A DNA stretch of 64,000 nucleotides from Bettongia penicillata ogilbyi (lineage: Eukaryota > Chordata > Mammalia > Diprotodontia > Potoroidae): the NCBI GenBank assembly GCA_023548195.1, contig JAJHZJ010000270.1, forward strand, positions 1,178,001 through 1,242,000, written 5' to 3'. Under the pieces are notes generated by a model. That model was not told where the DNA came from and ran no database searches. It was given only the letters and a program-made list of their open reading frames with translations. Both the position numbers and the translations under genes were made by a program. Position 1 is the first letter of the stretch. Each line of letters begins with the position of its first letter. Of the stretch, positions 57,566 to 64,000 are shown in pieces.

Positions 57566-58739
57566 TGTTTTTCTTCCCTTCCTTCTGTTTCCTTCTCAGA
57601 GTCCTGAGGGAGAGCCCCAAGGGGCCTTTGGCAGATGCTATTAGAGTTAGCACCACAGTTAACTGGTACTCTTTTGGGGCATCAGCCCCAGCAGTGGCCA
57701 GAGTGTGCTTGCTGTTGGATCATCAGCGGCAGAGTTCCAGCTCTGGCTTCCCCCCACCCCCAGCATAGAGAATTCCAGTTGTTAGACCAGTTACCATGGA
57801 CTGAGACCGAATTGAATGCAAGAAGAACTCCCATTTAGAACATGCTCTAAAGGTTCTCAGCGCCTTGCCTGTGTCAAAGATCCTCATGCCACCTTGGGGG
57901 ATCTCAGGGGCGTTAGTGGGACTCTCACCTCTCAGGACCTCTCATCTAGATAAATGTCGCGAGTGGCATTCCAGACTGCAGTCCCAGCCCTGTGTCTCCC
58001 ATTCCATGCTGCCTTTACCAAGTTACAAATGACACCAGACTATCCTAGCTGTGGAGCTGAAAGGCGCCTCCGAAGGAATCTCCCCTCTCCCCTCTCCTCT
58101 CCCCAAGCACGTGCTCACCGCAGCCCCAAAGCAAGCGCAGGTTCACGGGACCAGTCCCTCCCAAAGGAGTGACATTTTTTTTCTTCAGTGTGCATACCCT
58201 GAAGGTATTATTTGTCAGGTCAACAAGTCCGTGAACCTTTGTTAAGCATTTACCACATGCGAAAGCAAAGATAAGCAGAAGGACAGTCCTGCGTTCAGGG
58301 GACTTGCCGTGTAACGGGGGAAGGGAACATCTCAGAGTAAGCTGATAGGGATGAGCAGTGGAAACAGCCTTGGCAGTCAGTAGGGCAACCCGCAGAGGAG
58401 GAGATTGGGCTTTCCTGGGAATTGTACTTAAAACGGAGGTTCTGGGAGAGGCTGCCAGGATGTGGGGGGCATACACAGGGGCAGGTCCAGGAGGACGAAG
58501 TCTCTGGGCCATGCTAGAGAAAGCTGGAAAGTCAGAGGGCAGCCTGGAATCTGCACTTTCTGGGATATCTTACAGCTCCAGAGATCCTGCTGTGCACCTA
58601 GGAAAGGCAGACTGAACAGGAAGACTTATAGTTTTGCCCCAGAATCTGAGGAGAAAAGTGGATTCTGAATTGTGGATTGGGAAGCTTAGTTGAGCTGGAT
58701 TTCTTTATTCTTGCCCAGAGTAAGCTCTTAATAAAATGG
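57566..58739. other. Intron stretch
   Basis: More GC-rich than its surroundings, with several overlapping chance frames on both strands (for example 57954-58172, and 58045-58512 on minus). None has splice context or recognisable motifs. A decayed ancient repeat may lie at 58227-58345. Confidence 0.4.
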
Positions 58740-58846
58740 GTTTCTCTCTGTCTCTCTGTCTCTGTTTTTTTCTTTGTCTGTCTCTGTCTCTGTCTGTCTC
58801 TCTCTATGTCCTTCATTGTTTCTCTGTCTTTTTCTCTCTGGTCCAA
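58740..58846. repeat. (TCTG/TCTC)n pyrimidine-rich simple repeat
   Basis: Mixed TCTG, TCTC and T-run units ('tctgtctctctgtctctgtt', 'tgtctctgtctctgtctgtc'). It ends 36 bp before the fourth exon. Confidence 0.9.
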
Positions 58847-58882
58847 TATATACATAAAAATAGGCTTGACTTTTCTCCCCAG

Positions 58883-58949
58883 GTAGACAATTTCCTAGAT
58901 TTGGAAGATTTTGACAAGGATGAAGAAACTGACCCCAAGTTGAGCCGAG
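58883..58949 (+). CDS. Unrecognised host gene, fourth called exon
   Basis: A 67-nt exon with acceptor 'cttttctccccag' and donor 'cgag|gtatgt', entering in phase 0 and leaving in phase 1. It encodes 'VDNFLDLEDFDKDEETDPKL' followed by SR, a strongly acidic stretch likely to be exposed or disordered. It follows exon 56211-56282 in frame. A long pyrimidine and TG-rich repeat lies just before its acceptor. No later exon could be fixed with confidence, so the gene is incomplete here. Confidence 0.7.
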
Positions 58950-61364
58950 GTATGTTTCCTCTCTCACCCTCATTCTTGGATTTTTCTTGAAAATGAACAA
59001 ACCTTGAGGTAGCCTCTTATTTCTAGCCAGACATCTTCTCTCTGCTTTCAATGGAGAATAAACTTTGAAGTAATAAAACTGCTTTGAGTAATCAGAGTTC
59101 TATAGAGTTGAGGGTGAAGGATGACTGTCCTTCCTGTTATCAGGGATTTGCTGGGCCTTACAGCTTATCCTAGACATCCATGTTTCCCTGAAGATCCTAA
59201 TACCGTTTGAGAAAAGTTACCTACTATGACAATCTCAAAATAGTAATACTTTGAAAAAGTTCCTGTTTCCTAAACAATTGATTAGATAGGCAAGTTCTTC
59301 ATGATTTCTGATTGGTCTCTGGACCAGGTCAGCTCAGAAATCAGAAGCAGAATTAGCTCTGAGACCTTGAGCCTCAGTTTACTTATTTATAAAATGGGGA
59401 TTATACACTTAGAATACCTAATTGAGTGGATATGAGGTGAAGAGCAAATGAAATATATATTGAAGTAATAGGCATTATAACTGTAAACAAATAAATATGT
59501 GTTATTATCACTGCTATTATATAAAATTTAACTTCTTGGAGGTCATGAAAATGTAGATAAAAATGTGAGAGAGACTTTCTGTTTTTTATTTCCTGCCAAT
59601 CATGAGAATATCATTGTTGATTGGTGTTGACAAGAGTTTTATGTAATACAAGCTTATTAAATATGACATTGCTATTTGATATGTTATATCACGTAAGCAC
59701 AGAACAGCTAGGGGTGCCACAGTGCACAGAGTGCTGAGCCAGGCATCAGAAAGATCTGGACCTGAATTCAACCTTAGACGTGTCCTAGTAGCGTGACTCT
59801 GGGCTAACCTCTTTACCAGTACTACTGCCTCAGTTTTCCTCAAGCATAAAATGGGGATGATAATAGCACCTACTAACCAGGGTTGATGTGAGGATTGAAA
59901 GATAATATTTATGAGGTGCTTTACAAACTTGAATGTCCTATAAAGGCTAGCTATTATTTATTGTTACTGTTATTGCAAGGTTTTTGTTTTTTTTTTTAAC
60001 CTCTTTGATTCTTTCTGAGTTGCCTCAAAATATTTAGGAGTTCTTTTCTTTAAAAAGATGGTTTCTTCATTTATTCATCCTTGTTTTTTCCTCAAGAGGC
60101 CTTCATGCCATGATCCTTCTTGGAAGTAGATAAGAGGCCCTACTGCAGTGTCAGGCAAACCCTTGGGCCTGGCCCAAATGTCCATTGCTTGGAATGAGCA
60201 AGTCACAACTTTCCTGTCCTGGGGGAAGAACTTTGGAAAAAGTGAACTAGGTGCTGCTGAACCAATACAGTGATGAAAAAGACTTCTCGGGTTTGGAGTG
60301 GGGAGTTCCTTAAGGCATAACTTGGGCCATTTGGAAAAATAAATCACCTGTACCCAGGGGAATTATAGTTTGAGCCTCATTTGTTCCCTGCAAGAATTTG
60401 AGCAGAAGGCAGATATGTATTTCAGATGGGGACATTTTAAACTGACTGAATAATTTTGGCAGCTGGAAGGCTGGCTGATTAGATTCTGTTGTTATTATTT
60501 AAGAAACAGCTTTGCCCGGGGTGACAAAGAAGTGGCTTGTATATTGTTTTTCCCAGTCACAAAATATTGACCTCATTCAGGTTCAGAATTCCCTTACTGT
60601 GTTTGGTTCATCTTTTGGGATTCTCTGGTCAAGAGAGAGCATGAACACAAACCACCTCAGGACAGGGTCATCATACAGTCGCTCACCTGAAGCTACGCTG
60701 AAGGTAGAGCATCATTAGAGCATTGTTGCCAGAGTTCTGCATTCTGTCTTGATTTGGACATTGCTAAGAGTTGCTTTTTCCCTTTTGTATTCAAGACAGA
60801 CGAGTTTACCTGATGGTATTGGAGGATTATGCCCCAGACAAGCTGGCTCATAGTGAATATCCAGTAAAATCCTTATTTGCAGTAAATGCTAGTATTTTAA
60901 CTGAAGCCATTTACAGAAAGAATCTCTTCGGTTTTTTTGTTTCCTTCCCGGATTGGCCCAGCCATTCATCCAGCTGGAATAAACTGGTTCTTTGAAGCCC
61001 ACTTCCCCAAATTGTGCTGATTTGCATAAGTCCACTGGGTGCACATAAATTGTAGGTGCCCCTGCTAGACCAGAGTGGGCAGGAAGCCCAAATCTGGCCC
61101 TTTCTGTGGTGGAAATGTAGCATGACTTAGTCCTACCAGCCATGTAGTAATCCTTGTTTGATTCTCCTTATTGATAATATCATCAACCCAGTTATCTTTT
61201 CATGCCTAACGTCCTATTATTATCAGAGCTGTAAAAGCTTTATTGCTTAATAATTTCTATTTACAACTCAAAGTAGCTTAACGTATTTATGACATTCTTC
61301 CCTTTTAGTTGACTTTTGCAAATATTGGCTGCACTATACTTATAGGACTATTCACAAAATCTGT
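58950..61364. other. Intronic or 3' stretch with two MIR copies
   Basis: MIR fragments at 59345-59520 ('tataaaatggggattataca') and at 59705-59965 ('acctgaattcaaccttagac', 'ataaaatggggatgataata', 'atgaggtgctttacaaactt'). A weak exon-like segment at 60796-60863 was not accepted. Confidence 0.5.
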
Positions 61365-61485
61365 AGACTATGAGCTTTTTGAGGACAGAGATATTGCTTT
61401 CTTTGGTATTTATATCCCTAGCTCCTGCATATAGCCAGCCTTTTGTGCAGTAGGCACTTAATAAATGTGTGTTGAATTCAGTCCA
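61365..61485 (+). repeat. L2 3' terminal fragment
   Basis: 'gagctttttgaggacagaga', 'tttatatccctagctcctgc' and 'gcagtaggcacttaataaat'. Confidence 0.8.
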
Positions 61486-62369
61486 TTTTTTCACTGCCTA
61501 AAGAATGTTTCAGTTACTTTATCTCCATTACATTAGGAATGAAAACATTAGGAAAAAAATCCTTCCCTCATGAATTTTTGAAGACTTTAAAAAGTGAAAT
61601 GTCATGGGGTTTCTAGACAGTTTGATGCAAGTTGGTTATCAAATGAATTGTATGTGGAACATCCAAATAGAGGATAAGTTTCCAAAGAGCATCCCATATA
61701 TCACTGTGTATTCTGGAATCCCTAAGTAGCCATTCATCAGTCGTTACATTTGAGAAGAGAGTTTGTCCAGGCATACTTCTGGAGATAAGGAAATAGAAAG
61801 ATTGGATGCTTTGCCCATAGTCCTGTAATGAACCTCCCTGGCACAGTCTGGGTCCAAATGCACACTTTTCATCTTCTGGTACATGCTTGGTCCACACATA
61901 TTAGAGGCTTTGAGTTGGTTAAGAAATGGTTTTACTATCACCCACATCTATTTCTTTCTTTTCCTTTTTTCTTAAACTTAAGAGAAAATATTTAGATAAA
62001 TAGAAAGATGCACTTGACATACTCAGAGATAGCTTTTGGTCATATGTTGGTGTGAGAGGATGGGGAAAAGCGGGAGGGAATCTTTTCCAATTACTAGGTG
62101 ATAATTTTAAATGAAAATTTGTCCTTTTTTCTATGTGTTTTTATTTTATATTCTGCCTCAGATCCCTTTTGCAAGCAAGTGGGGTCATCAATCACAAATA
62201 AATGCAACATTAAAAATAAACTTTATCTGTTTTAAAAAGGTAGCAATAACAACTCTATATAGTAATGGGCCCCTCACTGGTTGAGTTCTTCTTTTTACTC
62301 CAAAGCATTTTAAATTGGTCAAACCTTCACTCACTGCCTGTTTTGGAAGAAGTAGATTTTAATGTTTGA
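61486..62369. other. Non-coding stretch
   Basis: No gene or clear repeat recognised. Confidence 0.4.
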
Positions 62370-62500
62370 GAAGCTAAGTGGCGCAGTAGATGCATTGCTG
62401 GACATGAGCTGAATAGAATGGGGGACTTGACTTCAGGAAGACCTGAATTCAAATCCTCCTTCAGACACTTGCTAGCTGTGTGACCCTTGACAAAAAACCC
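62370..62500 (+). repeat. Marsupial SINE, head and core
   Basis: tRNA-like head 'gctaagtggcgcagtagatg', then 'cttcaggaagacctgaattc' and 'agacacttgctagctgtgtg'. Confidence 0.75.
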
Positions 62501-62589
62501 AAGCAGACATGTCCTTGGCCACATGTTTGACACCTCTGGTCTAGATCTTGAATGGCACAATCTGGGGAAAGGAAATGGAAGGGAATGAG

Positions 62590-62825
62590 CATTTCTACAG
62601 AGCCTACTAGGTGCCAGGCACTGTGCTGAGTGCTTCACAAATGTTATCTCATTTGGTCCTCACAACCACCCTGGTCTCTGTTTTACATATAAGGAAACTG
62701 AGGCACAGAAAGTTTAAAACTCATCTGTAACCCAGAAGGTCACATGTCAGGTAAGTCACAGAGTTGGGAGTTGAGTTATGGTCCTCTGACTCCATGTCCA
62801 GCACTCTTTCTACTGGAATATGCTG
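62590..62825 (-). repeat. MIR-type SINE
   Basis: 'cctactaggtgccaggcact', 'ttatctcatttggtcctcac', 'taaggaaactgaggcacaga' and 'agcactctttctactgga'. Confidence 0.85.
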
Positions 62826-64000
62826 ACCTTTTTCTTTAAAAGGCCATTTCTCTTGTAGGTCCTACAGTCATTGATGCCCTGCTAGGACTGGGTTGTTCTG
62901 GTCAGTTTCATGCCAGCCAGCATGGTGCTGCTTAGAGCCCAGGATACATGACTTGGACATACAAAAAGCCAGCTTCTTAAACTGATGTTTGTTTGATTGA
63001 TAACAAAGGAAATGTGTTTATCAATCTGTTTTAAAAAGTTCCTAAGTTTGGAATCCCTGACTTTATATGACATTGCTGTTCGGTCATCCCAGGAGCAGAC
63101 CTTGTAGATAGACAGCACTGCATGGATTTCAGAGATGTTGCTTGGTTCGATTCAGGCCCTAACAGGAATCTTCCTTACACCCACTCCTTGACTAACCCTA
63201 GTAATGAGATGGCTTGTTCCATTTTTGGATAACCCCTAACTGCCTTCCATTGTGCCATCATAAAAAGAAAGGAAAAGAAAAACAACCTCCCTCCCCCCAA
63301 ACCCAAAGAAAGCAGGTTAGCCCAGGCTAGCAGCCCACACCACGCTGCCTCAAGGCCTGGAGTCTGAGAACCTTGTTCTTGCACAATTGGAAAAGCTGTT
63401 CTCCATGGTGGGAAGCAAGGTGCATTTCAAATAAGTCTCTGTGTTCCGGTATCAATACTTGCTCCGTTATCTCCCTGCACATGCTGTCATTGGCGGCAGC
63501 CAAGGCCTTCCTCTTCATTAATCGTCTCCTCCAAAAACTTAATTAGTGGCTTAATTAGGATCATCCTCTAGCCTGGTAGCGTCATCCTGAGCAGCCATGA
63601 ATCCCTGGATGTGTCCCATGAAGCTGATTACTTCCAGAAAAAGCTCAAGTCAAGGAAGAAAAAGATTTCTGTTTTTCACCCTCATTTTACTTAGTTCCAG
63701 AGAGGAAAAACTAGGAGCAATGAATGAAAGATGCTGAAAGACCATTTTTTCTCAATATAAGGAAAAATAATTCCTGACATTTAGAACCATCTAAAATTAG
63801 AATGGGCTTCATCAGGATGTCTTGAAGCAATGGCTGGATGGCAAGGTGCCGAGGACATTCCTGCCCAGGAAGAAGATAGACCCTGTAGCCCCTGGAATCC
63901 CAACTCTGATATTCCATGGTCCTTTGAGAGCTTTCGGGAACATACACATTTTCCCATTGTGGCAGCTTTGCTGGTCCTATGCAGAAATGAGAGGAATCAA
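62826..64000. other. Non-coding stretch to the window edge
   Basis: No gene called. A segment around 63400-63600 has mixed GC content, two CTTAATTAG nonamers (63538-63546, 63550-63558) and an NFI-like inverted repeat. It could be a regulatory element, but nothing proves it. Confidence 0.35.

Noticed and set aside
60796..60863. Possible fifth host-gene exon (acceptor 'cttttgtattcaag', phase fits)
   Set aside because: It would join in frame after the fourth exon, but its donor ('tatcca|gtaaaa') is weak and the translation has no support. Kept out until RNA data are available.
63327..63518. Minus-strand open frame with protein-like composition
   Set aside because: No splice sites, no known motif, and opposite to the host gene. 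It may be only a non-repeat GC-balanced segment.

Overview
This is a 64 kb window of AT-rich vertebrate nuclear DNA with mammalian repeats. The repeat set points to a marsupial, opossum-like: many CORE-SINEs that match from memory the marsupial MAR1 and MIR classes, an RTE-derived tail, L2 3' ends, hAT-type miniature elements, and a young L1 lineage whose ORF1 begins MPRKGKKNK. The species cannot be fixed without a database search. There are no bacterial genes, tRNAs, rRNAs or CRISPR arrays.

Host gene (plus strand). Four exon-like segments at 28627-28782, 54060-54199, 56211-56282 and 58883-58949 have good splice sites, stay open in one frame, and have matching phases across three introns (1/1, 0/0, 0/0). 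They look like the start of one multi-exon gene. A strong-context ATG lies at 28680, the first intron is about 25 kb, and the gene leaves the right side still open in phase 1. I do not recognise the protein. A possible 24-nt in-frame microexon lies at 53403-53426. A 59-bp tandem duplication (54166-54283) copies the 3' edge of the second exon together with its donor site.

Left block (8.5-25.8 kb). This is a nest of LINE-1 insertions. L1 'A' (minus, 8468-25757) was split by L1 'B' (plus, 10535-21212). B was then hit by an ORF1-only element C1 (minus, 11410-14235, 13-bp target duplication), by a second ORF1-only element C2 (plus, about 15725-18530), and by a 292-bp 5'-truncated L1 tail (19221-19512). 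A also carries a 248-bp LTR-like insertion with a 5-bp target duplication (24231-24478).

Middle block. An L2 is interrupted by a SINE (30.5-31.2 kb). A processed LDHB pseudogene (36902-38257) sits with a 16-bp target duplication inside a hAT-like element (36558-38444). Ancient repeats and simple repeats fill much of the rest. At 44979-49411 is the most unusual object: a composite ORF1-only L1 (D) with two 5' UTRs in tandem, one truncated and one intact 365-codon ORF1, and a single 12-bp target duplication around the whole. C1, C2 and D share the same design, 5'UTR-ORF1-(CA)n-polypurine 3'UTR with no ORF2, so they look like a real nonautonomous family of half-L1 (HAL1) type rather than chance deletions. 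D looks like a retrotransposed readthrough transcript of one such element inserted into another.

Right block (50-64 kb). Intronic DNA of the host gene with SINE, L2 and hAT fragments. A long pyrimidine/TG-rich simple repeat ends about 36 bp before the fourth exon.
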